Source: an uncultured Candidatus Melainabacteria bacterium
GTDB lineage: Bacteria > Cyanobacteriota > Vampirovibrionia > Gastranaerophilales > Gastranaerophilaceae
Direction: 5' to 3'
Assembly (NCBI GenBank): GCA_934754515.1
Contig: CAKVIG010000004.1
Span: 62,001-126,000 of the forward strand
Length of the DNA: 64,000 nucleotides
Part shown: positions 7,725 through 16,781 of the stretch, one piece after another
Layout: each line of letters opens with the position of its first letter
Position numbering within the stretch: position 1 is the stretch's first letter
Made by a program: the position numbers and the translations under genes
Notes under the pieces: model-generated
Seen by the model: only the letters and a program-made list of their open reading frames with translations
The model's database searches: none
Told to the model about the DNA's origin: nothing

Positions 7725-9788
7725 ATGTCTAATCAACTGGAAAAATTAAAAAGTAGTATTAAAAGGGAATACGTAAATAATTTTGAATTAAACCTGATGA
7801 AATCATCAGGTTTTATTCCAATTGATAAAAGACAAGGTAAACTGTACACAATAATCAGTCAGAGAAGCTTAAGAGATATTGAGACAATCAGAGAAACCAT
7901 CTCAAAAACGGTTCAGACTTATGGCGGCATTGAACCTATTCCTGTAAGTGATGCAATTTTTGATGATGTCTATAATTTTGTAGATAATTTAATCAAAAAT
8001 CCTGAAAGCGTTGAAACGGAAAAGGCTGAAGTTAAAGAACCACCTAAGCCAAAAGAAGTTACGGCAGAAGACATGCTGGTAACTATCGGTTGGATAAAAA
8101 AAGAACAGTTGCTTGAATCAGAAAAACTTGCGAAAGAAAAAAATGTTCCTTTAGATGAAATTTTTCATGAAAAAGGTTATTTAACTTATGAGCAAATAGT
8201 TTCTTATTTAAAGAAAAAATATGGTTGTGATGTAATTTCAAAATCCAATATTAAAGTTGATAAAAGTATTTTAAAACTTCTTCCCGATGATTTTGTAGAA
8301 AAGAAAAAAACAATCATTTTATCAATGCAGGATAATAAGCTTGCAGTTGCAATGGTTAATCCTACTGACAATTACACAATTCGTGAAATTTCACTTTCAA
8401 CAGGTCGTTCTTTGAATGTATATTGTATTCCGTATTTTGAATACGAACAATATTTAAAAGAATACTTTATGCAGAAAAAAACAGAACAGGCCGCTAAAGA
8501 AACCGAAAGAATCATTCAGAGTATTGAAGAGGAATCTGCACAATACAACAATGAAGAATCTCTTTGGACACAGGTTGAAAAAGAACTTCAAGACGCAAGC
8601 GGTAACGTTGCAAAGTTCGTTTACAAAATTATTACAGATGCGATTGATGCAAAAGCTTCCGATATTCACATTGAGCCAAGACTGGGCTACTATGTAGTTC
8701 GTGTTCGTTCTGATGGTATTTTGAAAAAAGTTCTTGAAATTCCGGGTAGTATCGAACAAGCTGTAATTACGCGTTTTAAGGTTCTTGCAAGAATGAACAT
8801 TGCAGAACACAGACGTCCTCAAGATGGTACATTCTCTATCAAGTATAATGACAGAATGTACGACTTCCGTATAAATACGCTTCCGGTTTCTGGCAAAGAA
8901 AAGGTTGTAATCCGTATTCTTGCGCCTGCTGTCAGCTTGAAAGCAGCCGGAGATAAAATGATTATTGCCGGAGCTTCGGAAGAAGATATACAAAAAATCC
9001 ATGACATGGTTCAATCACCTAATGGTATTATTTTGACATCAGGCCCTACAGGTTCAGGTAAAACGACTACACTTTACACAATTCTGAAAGCTCTTAATAA
9101 AGAAGATGTTAATATTACAACAATTGAAGATCCGATAGAAATTAAGTTGGAAGGTATTAACCAATCACAAGTTAACCCGAAAGCTGATATTACTTTCGCA
9201 TCTTGCATGAGAGCAATTTTAAGACAAGACCCTGACATCATTCTGATTGGTGAAATCCGTGACTTTGAAACATTGGAAGTAGCAATTTCAGCAGCATTAA
9301 CAGGTCACTTGGTATTGAGTACAGTCCACACCAACTCTGCAGCTGCAACTGTTACACGTTTGATTGAAATGGGTGCTAAAGATTACCTTGTATCTTCTAC
9401 TCTGACAGGTGTAATTGCACAAAGACTTGTAAGAAGACTTTGTGACAAATGCAAAGAAGGTTACTTCCCAACGGAAGAAGAAGTTAAACATATTTCTACT
9501 GAACCTGAAGTTCAAGAACAATTGTTAAAGACCAAACTTTACAGAAAAAAAGGATGCAAAGAGTGTGGTTATTTAGGCTACACAGGTCGTTTAGGTATTT
9601 ACGAAGTTATGCCTATAACAAGAGAAATCAAAAAACTTATTGCACAAGGTGCGCATGATATTGAAATTGAAGAAGCAGCTGTTGCTGCCGGTATGAAAAC
9701 GCTTAAATATTCTTGCTTGGAACACATTACAAACGGTGTTACAACAACAAGTGAATTCATAAGAGTATTAGGTTACGCGAGCGATTAA
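7725..9788 (+). CDS. Assembly ATPase GspE/PilB
   Basis: This hexameric cytoplasmic ATPase powers pilus or pseudopilus assembly. The product has 687 residues. An N-terminal MshEN/GspE_N region (about 110-250) precedes the catalytic domain: Walker A GPTGSGKTTTLY, Asp box TIEDPIE, Walker B DPDIILIGEIRD, His box LSTVHTN. A tetracysteine zinc site follows (CDKC ... CKECGYLGYTGRLGIYEVM), typical of GspE and PilB but absent from PilT retraction ATPases. A leading about 100-residue segment is unusual in length. The gene starts 5 nt after the secretin stop. Confidence 0.95.
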   Translation: MSNQLEKLKSSIKREYVNNFELNLMKSSGFIPIDKRQGKLYTIISQRSLRDIETIRETISKTVQTYGGIEPIPVSDAIFDDVYNFVDNLIKNPESVETEKAEVKEPPKPKEVTAEDMLVTIGWIKKEQLLESEKLAKEKNVPLDEIFHEKGYLTYEQIVSYLKKKYGCDVISKSNIKVDKSILKLLPDDFVEKKKTIILSMQDNKLAVAMVNPTDNYTIREISLSTGRSLNVYCIPYFEYEQYLKEYFMQKKTEQAAKETERIIQSIEEESAQYNNEESLWTQVEKELQDASGNVAKFVYKIITDAIDAKASDIHIEPRLGYYVVRVRSDGILKKVLEIPGSIEQAVITRFKVLARMNIAEHRRPQDGTFSIKYNDRMYDFRINTLPVSGKEKVVIRILAPAVSLKAAGDKMIIAGASEEDIQKIHDMVQSPNGIILTSGPTGSGKTTTLYTILKALNKEDVNITTIEDPIEIKLEGINQSQVNPKADITFASCMRAILRQDPDIILIGEIRDFETLEVAISAALTGHLVLSTVHTNSAAATVTRLIEMGAKDYLVSSTLTGVIAQRLVRRLCDKCKEGYFPTEEEVKHISTEPEVQEQLLKTKLYRKKGCKECGYLGYTGRLGIYEVMPITREIKKLIAQGAHDIEIEEAAVAAGMKTLKYSCLEHITNGVTTTSEFIRVLGYASD

Positions 9789-9808
9789 GATTTAAAAAAG
9801 AGGATTCT

Positions 9809-11008
9809 ATGCCAATATATACATATACAGCGTTAAAACAAGGCAAAGAGATTGTTAAAGGTGAAATTACGGCTTCTAATCTTAAAGATGCACGTGATAT
9901 CATTCGTAAAATGGGACTTGTTCCCACCAAAGTTAATGAGTATTCAGAAGCTAAGGCAAAAAAAAACAATCAATTAGCAAAATTGTCTTTGAGCGAGAAA
10001 ATCGACTTCATATCGACCCTGCAAATCTTGTTAACATCAGGTATTCCTGCCGTCGAATCTCTGATGTTTATGGAACAAGAAGCTGCTAAAAAGAAAATTC
10101 GTGATATGTCCAAAATTTTGAAAACTCAAATTATGGCAGGTTCTACTTTTGCTGACACTTTAGCAAGATATCCTCAAGTTTTCGGTTACATTTTTATCGG
10201 TTTGATTAAAGCCGGTGAAGAATCCGGTGAGTTGGAAAAAACTTTAGGTCGTATCAAAGACTTGCTTACAAAACAAGCTAACATCAAAGGTAAAGTTATT
10301 GGTACTTTGATGTATCCGATGTTCGTTGTAGTTTTAGCATTTTGTATTACTATTGTAATGCTTGTGTTCGTATTCCCTGCGTTCAAGGATATGTTTGAAC
10401 AACAAGATAAAGCATTACCGCTCATTACATCCGTAATGATTAATGCAGGTGACTACTTGAAAACATATTGGTTCACAATCCCTATTTTCATTGTTGCATT
10501 TTTAGCATTCTGCTATTTGATGATAAATTGGAAACCGGCTAGAGAGTTGTTGGACAAAGCTGTTTTAAAAGTTCCGCTCTTAAATAACTTGATTATGTAC
10601 TCAAATTATTCAAACTTTTTATCAGTTATGAGCGTATCTTATGATGCAGGTATTCCGATTGTTGACTGCTTGCACTTGGCTGTAATTACACTTACAAACT
10701 CTGTAATGCGTAATAAAATGAGCAGCGCAATTGTTAAAGTTCAACAAGGTTTGCAGGTTTCACAAGCTTTTAAATCGACTAAAATTGTTCCTAAAATGCT
10801 TCTGTTTATGGTTGCGACAGGTGAACAATCAGGTCGTTTAGGCGATATGCTTGAAAAAGGTGTAAACTTCTTGGATAAAACATTAGACGGTATTATTGAT
10901 ACAATGACCAAAATGATTGAACCTATTATGCTTCTTGTAATTGGTAGTATCGTACTTGTAATGGCATTGGCTTTGTACTTACCATTGTTCCAATCATACA
11001 TGAGCTAA
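9809..11008 (+). CDS. Inner-membrane platform protein GspF/PilC
   Basis: The 399-residue product has the two duplicated T2SSF domains. The first begins KLSLSEKIDFISTLQILLTSGIP and the second SNFLSVMSVSYDAGIPIVD. Three hydrophobic segments are at about 170-192, 220-245 and 370-392. It starts with the typical PIYTYTALKQGKEIVKGEI. Gene order C-D-E-F matches the canonical type II secretion operon, while Gastranaerophilales-type genomes also use this set for type IV pili. The G-K genes are not here; two pilin-like genes lie far away (53173 and 62581). Confidence 0.95.
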   Translation: MPIYTYTALKQGKEIVKGEITASNLKDARDIIRKMGLVPTKVNEYSEAKAKKNNQLAKLSLSEKIDFISTLQILLTSGIPAVESLMFMEQEAAKKKIRDMSKILKTQIMAGSTFADTLARYPQVFGYIFIGLIKAGEESGELEKTLGRIKDLLTKQANIKGKVIGTLMYPMFVVVLAFCITIVMLVFVFPAFKDMFEQQDKALPLITSVMINAGDYLKTYWFTIPIFIVAFLAFCYLMINWKPARELLDKAVLKVPLLNNLIMYSNYSNFLSVMSVSYDAGIPIVDCLHLAVITLTNSVMRNKMSSAIVKVQQGLQVSQAFKSTKIVPKMLLFMVATGEQSGRLGDMLEKGVNFLDKTLDGIIDTMTKMIEPIMLLVIGSIVLVMALALYLPLFQSYMS

Positions 11009-11030
11009 GGTGCAAAAAAGGAATTATTTA

Positions 11031-11312
11031 ATGGAAAATAACGAGATACTAGAATTATCAACTTCCGCATGGCGAGAAAAAGTTTATATAGAAACCGCTG
11101 AATTTATTATCAAAGGTTATGTTTTTATGCCAAAAATCGGTAAAAGAAACAGACTTTTATCAGAAATTTTGAACACAAATAAACAGTTTATTGCAGTCAA
11201 AAATTGTACTTTAGAATCAAAACTTGTGCCTCAAAGAGAAATCGAAAAGCATGATTTTTTGCAGGTTAACATTTCTACAATTCTTATTATAAGGCCATTA
11301 AACGATGACTAA
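11031..11312 (+). CDS. Conserved-looking small protein after gspF
   Basis: The 93-residue product has no signal or membrane segment. Sequence features include WREKVYIETAEFIIKGYVFMPKIGKRNRLLSEILN and a C-terminal LQVNISTILIIRPL, suggesting a small beta-barrel-like domain. The ATG at 11031 has AAGGAATT at proper spacing; a GTG at 11010 is less likely. It lies 22 nt after the platform gene and overlaps the next gene by 8 nt, so it belongs to the same transcription unit. No family recognised; a pilus-related regulatory role is only a guess from position. Confidence 0.75.
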   Translation: MENNEILELSTSAWREKVYIETAEFIIKGYVFMPKIGKRNRLLSEILNTNKQFIAVKNCTLESKLVPQREIEKHDFLQVNISTILIIRPLNDD

Positions 11313-12120
11313 GACTTATGTTATTACAGGTTCAGCTTCCGGTATCGGACGCGCGTTACTAAAAGAACTGGCAAAAGACAATGTAGTTTTTGCAGGATAT
11401 AGAAACAAAGCACACGAAAACGAACTAAAAGCAATCTCTGCCAATGTTTATCCTTTTTATATAGACTATTCTAAGCCCGAAACAATTAAACTGGCGGCTG
11501 ATTATTTAGTTTCTAAATGTACAAAAATTGATACATTGGTTAATATTGCAGGCTGTGTAGTTGCCGGCCCTATTGAAAAAATTGAACCGTCAGAACTTAG
11601 AAGACAATTTGATGTAAATGTTTTTGGACATATTGAATTTACGCAAAGATTGATGGATATCTTAGAAAATGGAAAAATCATTAATATAAGCTCAATGGCG
11701 AGTTTTGGAATTTTTCCGTTTATTTCTCCTTATTGCGCTTCAAAACGCTGCTTAGACATGTTCTTCAATTCACTTTTGATTGAAAATAAAAAGAATATCA
11801 AAGTTGTATCAATTAAACCCGGAGTAATTTCTACACCGCTTTGGGGCAAATCTGTTAGCGAAAACTCAAAGTATTTTGATAACTGCAAAGGTTATGAAAA
11901 AGAAATGAGATTTATGATAGCAAACGCGGAGCGTAATGAGAAAAAAGGTTTGCCGGTTGAGAAAGTTATAAGCATAATTTTAAAAGCAGATAAAGCAAAA
12001 AATCCGAAGCTTTCATATACCGTTGGCACAGATGCTTTCATGGCAAATCTTGCAACAAAAATCCCACAAAGTTGGCAAAATAGACTTATTAAACTTGGAA
12101 TGAAAGCTAGAATGAAGTAA
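11305..12120 (+). CDS. Short-chain dehydrogenase/reductase
   Basis: The 271-residue classical SDR has a Rossmann nucleotide motif TGSASGIG (residues 8-15), NIAG, the catalytic serine region ISSMASFG and the YCASK catalytic Tyr/Lys pair, with PGVISTP after it. The basic residue in VFAGYRNK after beta-2 hints at NADP(H) preference. Substrate is unknown. It overlaps the preceding small gene and is followed by a terminator, so it closes the pilus/secretion operon, which is a strange place for such an enzyme. Confidence 0.9.
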   Translation: MTKTYVITGSASGIGRALLKELAKDNVVFAGYRNKAHENELKAISANVYPFYIDYSKPETIKLAADYLVSKCTKIDTLVNIAGCVVAGPIEKIEPSELRRQFDVNVFGHIEFTQRLMDILENGKIINISSMASFGIFPFISPYCASKRCLDMFFNSLLIENKKNIKVVSIKPGVISTPLWGKSVSENSKYFDNCKGYEKEMRFMIANAERNEKKGLPVEKVISIILKADKAKNPKLSYTVGTDAFMANLATKIPQSWQNRLIKLGMKARMK

Positions 12121-12126
12121 TTCATT

Positions 12127-12156
12127 GGTGCAAAAATTTGCACCCTATTTTTTAAA
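12127..12156 (+). terminator. Terminator after the SDR gene
   Basis: GGTGCAAA/TTTGCACC (12127-12134 with 12137-12144) is followed by CTATTTTTT. It ends the 5159-12120 unit. Confidence 0.75.
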
Positions 12157-12180
12157 AAGTTGACAGTTGAAAGTATTTTA

Positions 12181-12354
12181 TTAAATATTTTCAATATTGC
12201 GAATTGTTCTATTCATCAAATCTATAGCTACTTCTAAACAATTACTGATATAAATATAACTTATATCATCATTTTCAGTCGCTCTTTGCGTCACAATTAG
12301 ACAACTTTTAATTTCTTCAAGTTGCAACCTTATATCTGCTAATTTATTCTCCAT
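12181..12354 (-). CDS. Small protein divergent from the XRE regulator
   Basis: The 57-residue frame starts at ATG 12354, with AGGAGTT 6 nt upstream, and ends TAA at 12181. It begins MENKLADIRLQLEEIK and contains TQRATENDDISYIYISNCLE and IDLMNRTIRNIENI, predicted to be helical. It is divergent from the XRE gene at 12462, and overlapping palindromes lie between them. It may be a regulator partner or simply co-regulated. No family recognised. Confidence 0.6.
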   Translation of the reverse strand: MENKLADIRLQLEEIKSCLIVTQRATENDDISYIYISNCLEVAIDLMNRTIRNIENI

Positions 12355-12390
12355 AATAACTCCTAACTTTAGAAATATAATTTTGATAAT

Positions 12391-12415
12391 AAGAACTATA
12401 GTTCTTTATAAGAAC
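12391..12415. promoter_or_regulatory. Overlapping palindromic operators
   Basis: AAGAACTATAGTTCTT (12391-12406) is a perfect 16-bp palindrome. It overlaps a second palindrome, GTTCTT-TAT-AAGAAC (12401-12415). They lie between two divergent starts (12354 and 12462). This is the usual position for autoregulation by a small XRE repressor such as the one encoded at 12462. Confidence 0.65.
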
Positions 12416-12461
12416 ACTATCATGGATATATTTAAATTAAAAGTTACTTTATTATTTAAGT

Positions 12462-12677
12462 ATGAATAAGGCAGAGATTATCAAGCAAGTTGCAGAAACA
12501 ATTCGTGTTGAACGTTTTAGAAAGCGATTGAGCCAAGAAAAATTGGCAGAAATGGCTGGAATTTCTACGAAATACTTAAATTCTATTGAAAATGAAAAAG
12601 TTAATCCAAGTATTACAATTGTTGTTCAACTTTGTAATGCTTTGGAAATTGAACTCAACCAACTTATTACAAAATAG
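12462..12677 (+). CDS. XRE-family transcriptional regulator
   Basis: The 71-residue single-domain Cro/C1-type helix-turn-helix protein contains RKRLSQEKLAEMAGISTKYLNSIENEKVNPSI (about residues 20-51), the canonical DNA-binding helices. A final helix typical of minimal XRE proteins follows. No effector or protease domain is present. TATTAT sits 6 nt before ATG and there is no Shine-Dalgarno, so the mRNA may be leaderless. Palindromic sites 47-71 nt upstream are the likely targets. Confidence 0.9.
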   Translation: MNKAEIIKQVAETIRVERFRKRLSQEKLAEMAGISTKYLNSIENEKVNPSITIVVQLCNALEIELNQLITK

Positions 12678-12758
12678 TAACAAGCTTTTTATTTCCTTTA
12701 ATACTATTATTCAGATATAGCAAATTTTGTGCTAAGCTTAAAGGAAAAGGACGAGGTT

Positions 12759-13616
12759 ATGAAAAAATTTATACTTAACGCAGACGATTTTGGAATGAGC
12801 GAAGCTTATAACAGAGCTGTTTTGGAAGGCTACGAGTCTGGTATTTTAAAAAGTACAAGCCTTACAGCTAACGGCGAAGCTTTTGAAGAAGCCTGCGAAA
12901 AAGTTATCCCTGCTTGTCCTGATTTGGGGGTGGGAATTCACTTAAATATTATCGAAGGCAAAGCCTTGTGTCCTGATTTAGACCAACTTACGGATACTCA
13001 AAGCAATCTTAACAACTCTTTCGGCGCGCTGCTTTTAAAATCACTAAACCCAAATAACAAAGCGTTTATGGAGCAGATTGAAAAAGAATTTAGAGCGCAA
13101 ATAGAAAAAGTTATGAGCCGTACAAAAGTTACTCATATCGACTCGCACGTGCATACGCATTCAATTCCAAAGATTTTTGAATTAACGGCAAAATTGGCTA
13201 AAGAATATAGTATTAAACAAATCAGAACACAGTTTGAAAAACCTTATCTCATGCCGGATGCGAGTAGAATATTTAATCGCAAATATCCGATAAATTTGAT
13301 TAAAGTTGCGCTTTTGGAATTCTTTACACTCATAAACGAAAAAACCGTTTTCAAATATGGTTTGACTACAAATGATTATTTGCTTGGCGTTTCATTCACT
13401 TCTATGATGAACAGTTTAGCGATTTCTTACGGCTTGATGGCAATTAAATACGATAAAGTTATAGCCGAAGCTCTTATTCACCCTTGCAGATACGAAGACG
13501 GTACAATTGATAACCATTTTGAAGAATTTCAGATTACAAAAAATCAAAAACTAAAAGAAAAAATCGAAAAATTGGGTTTTGAAATAACAAATTATGCCAA
13601 TAATGAACAAGACTAA
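12759..13616 (+). CDS. ChbG/YdjC-family carbohydrate deacetylase
   Basis: The family hydrolyses N-acetyl groups from sugars such as chitooligosaccharides, or from hopanoid or lipid glycosides, with a divalent metal. The visible motifs are LNADDFGMSE (residues 6-15, general base and metal Asp), GVGIHLNI and HIDSHVHTH (metal histidines), with LIHPCRYED near the end. The product has 285 residues, the usual size. ATG at 12759 follows GGACGAGG. It overlaps the next gene, a phospholipase-D-like protein, by 14 nt, so both may act on envelope lipids or glycans. Confidence 0.85.
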   Translation: MKKFILNADDFGMSEAYNRAVLEGYESGILKSTSLTANGEAFEEACEKVIPACPDLGVGIHLNIIEGKALCPDLDQLTDTQSNLNNSFGALLLKSLNPNNKAFMEQIEKEFRAQIEKVMSRTKVTHIDSHVHTHSIPKIFELTAKLAKEYSIKQIRTQFEKPYLMPDASRIFNRKYPINLIKVALLEFFTLINEKTVFKYGLTTNDYLLGVSFTSMMNSLAISYGLMAIKYDKVIAEALIHPCRYEDGTIDNHFEEFQITKNQKLKEKIEKLGFEITNYANNEQD

Positions 13617-15303
13617 AACCTTAACTGCAACACTTGTAATTCTTTTGCTGATTGCGTTTTCGCTTTTGCCGAAAGATAAAGAGTTTTGCGTTAAAAATGT
13701 AATATCACCAACAGAAATTCAACTTAATAACAATGAGATTTTGAAATTTGATGATATTCAAACTTTTGATGCGAGCTATTCTCCAAAAAATAAAGAACTT
13801 GCAACAAAACTCGGAATAACTGAGGATGAAGCGTTTATTATCGGTAATTTGGCAAAATACTGGTCGCAGAATCTTCTGAGTGGTCGTGATGTTTTGGTTG
13901 AAAATGGGGATTTAATCTACTATAAATACAGCTACCAAAAGAAACTGGAAAATTCTGCATTCGGAATAAGAAACAATGAACCTTGCAGAAAATCCGCATT
14001 CAATAAACTGTTAAAATCAATCAGGCACACAAAATACGGAATTTTTGCTGACGATAAATTTTATCCGATATCAAAAGAATTTGCTCAAGGCGATTTTATA
14101 ATAATACGAAAAAGTCATTATTATAAATTATTCCCGAAAGCTTTTGTTAAAAAGGCAAAAGGAGCAAAGAAAACAAAATTTGAAAAATCAAAAATATATT
14201 TTAAACCGTTTTCTAATGGCAATATAAAAATCATTGTTTCTGATTTAACCACAAAACTTAAGCCTGACAGAAACTGTTCAAGTGATATCTGTAAAGAGAT
14301 TTTGACTAATATTAATAACTCAAAGACGTCAATAGATATGGCGATTTACGGCTATTCTTCTACACCAGTGCTTGAAAGAGCGATAAAAGATGCACAAAAT
14401 CGCGGTGTTAAAATCAGATTGGTTTATGATGTAGATGCAAAAAACCAAAACATATATCCTGACACATTTAAATTTGTTAGTTTAATTACCAGCTCAAAAA
14501 GTGATGGCGGGCTAAAAAACTCCAACGCCACAATGCATAATAAGTTTTATATTTTCGATAATAAAGCAGTAATTACAGGCTCTGCAAACCTTTCGCACAC
14601 TGATATGTCAGGATTTAATTCCAACAACATAATTGTGATTAATTCACCTGATGTCGCTAAGATTTATAAAACAGAATTTGAGCAGATGTTCAACGGCAAT
14701 TTTCATTCTGCAAAAATTCCAACAGTGAACAATAAGGCAAATAATATGCAGATTTATTTTTCACCACAGGATAAATCAATAAGCAGTGCAGTTTTGCCGA
14801 TTATTGAAAACGCAAAAGATTATATTTACATCCCGATATTTGTAATTACGGAAAATCGAGTAGTTGAAGCTTTAATCAGTGCAAAACAGCGCGGAGTAGA
14901 TGTAAGGCTTATTTCTGATGCGTTAAATGCTTCCGGTAAATATTCGAAAATCAAAGTTCTTAGAGCAAACGGAATTTTAGTAAAAATTGAAAACTACGCC
15001 GGCAAAATGCACTCCAAAACAATGATTGCGGATGATAAATATTCCATCATCGGTTCAATGAATTTTTCTAAAAGCGGTGAAATAAAGAATGATGAAAACA
15101 CGATTGTTTTAGAAAACGCAGAAGCCGCAAAATATTTGAAACGCTTCTTCTTATACCAATGGGATAGAATACCTGATAAATGGCTTAACGGCTATCCTAG
15201 AGCCGAAGGCTGGGAATCTATCGGTTCTTGTACGGATGGAATTGATAATGATTACGACGGTTTAACAGATGCTTTAGACACCGGTTGTCAAAGCAAACAT
15301 TAA
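13603..15303 (+). CDS. Phospholipase D-like protein with C-terminal Asp-rich motif
   Basis: The 566-residue product has an N-terminal signal/anchor (TLTATLVILLLIAFSLL) and a roughly 180-residue unassigned region. Two HKD active sites follow: MHNKFYIFDNKAVITGSANL and MHSKTMIADDKYSIIGSMNF. These make a complete PLD/nuclease/cardiolipin-synthase-type catalytic pair. After the second site the tail has CTDGIDNDYDGLTDALDTGC, resembling calcium-binding DxDxDG repeats bracketed by two cysteines. It is probably a periplasmic or surface phosphodiesterase. Substrate (lipid or nucleic acid) is not determinable. Confidence 0.85.
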   Translation: MNKTKTLTATLVILLLIAFSLLPKDKEFCVKNVISPTEIQLNNNEILKFDDIQTFDASYSPKNKELATKLGITEDEAFIIGNLAKYWSQNLLSGRDVLVENGDLIYYKYSYQKKLENSAFGIRNNEPCRKSAFNKLLKSIRHTKYGIFADDKFYPISKEFAQGDFIIIRKSHYYKLFPKAFVKKAKGAKKTKFEKSKIYFKPFSNGNIKIIVSDLTTKLKPDRNCSSDICKEILTNINNSKTSIDMAIYGYSSTPVLERAIKDAQNRGVKIRLVYDVDAKNQNIYPDTFKFVSLITSSKSDGGLKNSNATMHNKFYIFDNKAVITGSANLSHTDMSGFNSNNIIVINSPDVAKIYKTEFEQMFNGNFHSAKIPTVNNKANNMQIYFSPQDKSISSAVLPIIENAKDYIYIPIFVITENRVVEALISAKQRGVDVRLISDALNASGKYSKIKVLRANGILVKIENYAGKMHSKTMIADDKYSIIGSMNFSKSGEIKNDENTIVLENAEAAKYLKRFFLYQWDRIPDKWLNGYPRAEGWESIGSCTDGIDNDYDGLTDALDTGCQSKH

Positions 15304-15473
15304 TAGGTATCGTTTATAAAATTAAACAAATTTGTATGTGATTGTTTGATTCTGGCTTGAAGTTTATACTTAAGCATAAGCATATCGGGATTAGATGTAT
15401 AACTGTGCTTTTCGTTAGAATTTACTGCTATTTGTCTGTTCTTAGATGATAAAACCATGTCACTATTAATCAT
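15300..15473 (-). CDS. Small orphan protein, 57 residues
   Basis: ATG at 15473 is preceded by GAAAGGAAATAAG and opens a 57-codon frame that ends overlapping the stop of the PLD gene. The sequence includes SSKNRQIAVNSNEKHSYTS and MLMLKYKLQARIKQSHTNLF; it is basic, with a C-terminal amphipathic helix. It has an AT-rich promoter region with TATAAT elements upstream. No family recognised. Confidence 0.55.
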   Translation of the reverse strand: MINSDMVLSSKNRQIAVNSNEKHSYTSNPDMLMLKYKLQARIKQSHTNLFNFINDTY

Positions 15474-15569
15474 CTTATTTCCTTTCGGGTAAAATGTATA
15501 TCTAAATTTTCGGTGTGTATTATATATTATAATTACAAAAAAATTTTTGCCAAGGGGAAATTGAAAAAT

Positions 15570-15607
15570 AAAATCTCGGTTTTATCAAAATTAAAAACCG
15601 AGATTTT
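15570..15607 (-). terminator. Terminator after bioB
   Basis: A 14-bp stem (15570-15583 with 15594-15607) carries AAAATCTCGG arms. T-rich sequence follows on the minus strand. It lies 28 nt after the bioB stop. Confidence 0.75.
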
Positions 15608-15635
15608 ACAAATATTTAATTATGTAACCTGATTA

Positions 15636-16562
15636 TTACGCTTTTTCTAAAACCTTACCTGCGTTTTTAATCATTTGCATATCTTCCATTGCTTCAACAC
15701 CTTTTGTTGTCAAATAATCACCTGCAAGCAAGCCGTTAATTCCTGCTCTCAAGCCTAATTCTTGCATTTCCTTAGACAATCTTGTCTTTCTTCCGCCTGC
15801 GTAGCGCAAAATAGCTTTTGGAAGTACAATTCTAAAGATACAAATTGTTCTTATAACTTCTTCTTCGGTAATTTTATCTTCAAAGTTTTCCAAAGGTGTT
15901 CCCTTGATTGGGTTTAAAACATTTATTGGCACCGTTTTTGGATTAAGTTCCGCAAGAGAAAGTGCCATATCAATTCTGTCTTCTCTGCTTTCGCCCATAC
16001 CCAAAATAACGCCTGTACAAGCTTCCATACCTGCTTCTTTAATCATATTTACAGTATTAACTCTATCTTCAAAATTGTGAGTTGTACAAATTTCTTTGTG
16101 ATAATTTCTAGAGGTATTAATGTTGTGGTTAAATCTTTCAACACCGACTTCTTTTATTTGTTTGATTTGTTCTTTGTTCAATAGACCCAAAGAAGCGCAG
16201 CAGTGAATACCTTCGATTGATGCAACCGCTTTAATCATTTCCAAAATTTTATTAAAGTCGTCGCCGTTTTCGCTTCTGCCTGATGTTACGATACAAAATC
16301 TTGAAGCACCGTTAGCTTTAGCTTGTTCTGCAGCTGCCTTAACTTCTTCAACGCTCATCAAAGGGTGACACAAAATATCAGCGTGGTTGTGAACACTTTG
16401 AGAGCAGTATTTGCAGTTCTCACCGCATTTACCTGTTCTTGCGCTAATAATTGAGCAAACCTCAACTTCGTTGTTGAAATTTTCTTTAGTAACCTGTTCC
16501 GCTTTAGAAATAAGTTCTTCTAAGGGTAGATTATATAGGTCTAGTAGTTCTTGTTTGTTCAT
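15636..16562 (-). CDS. bioB: Biotin synthase
   Basis: This radical-SAM enzyme inserts sulfur into dethiobiotin. The 308-residue product has the SAM-cluster motif CGENCKYCSQS (CxxxCxxC), GASRFCIVTSGR, a GMGES motif, and PINVLNPIKGTPLE followed by RYAGGRKTRL, which are BioB-specific. No other biotin genes are next to it, so the cell either keeps the pathway elsewhere or imports dethiobiotin. It is followed by a terminator and preceded by a long inverted repeat that separates it from mnmA. Confidence 0.95.
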   Translation of the reverse strand: MNKQELLDLYNLPLEELISKAEQVTKENFNNEVEVCSIISARTGKCGENCKYCSQSVHNHADILCHPLMSVEEVKAAAEQAKANGASRFCIVTSGRSENGDDFNKILEMIKAVASIEGIHCCASLGLLNKEQIKQIKEVGVERFNHNINTSRNYHKEICTTHNFEDRVNTVNMIKEAGMEACTGVILGMGESREDRIDMALSLAELNPKTVPINVLNPIKGTPLENFEDKITEEEVIRTICIFRIVLPKAILRYAGGRKTRLSKEMQELGLRAGINGLLAGDYLTTKGVEAMEDMQMIKNAGKVLEKA

Positions 16563-16615
16563 TTTATGTCCTTTCCTTTTTCGTGAGAAACTTGCGGGTG
16601 ATTAAAATGGAGATT

Positions 16616-16750
16616 AATGGAAAATTGAAAGTGGAAAATGGAAAATTGTATTAAGAATTTTTTATAGATTTAATTCGTTCAATATTAAACAAATTTTATT
16701 TCAAATAATATTTAAAATAATTTTCCATTTTCCACTTTCAATTTTCCATT
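16616..16750. repeat. 135-bp element with perfect 32-bp inverted ends
   Basis: Arms 16616-16647 and 16719-16750 are exact reverse complements (AATGGAAAATTGAAAG at the left end) around a 71-nt AT-rich centre. It occupies the bioB-mnmA intergenic region. The size and terminal repeats look like a MITE; as RNA it would also form a long hairpin. Confidence 0.8.
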
Positions 16751-16781
16751 TCAACCCCCTCTACTTAATTTAATTCCCTAA

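Noticed and set aside
9297..9521. Antisense ORFs inside the GspE gene and other conserved genes
   Set aside because: They are shadows opposite strongly conserved proteins, without RBS or recognisable sequence.
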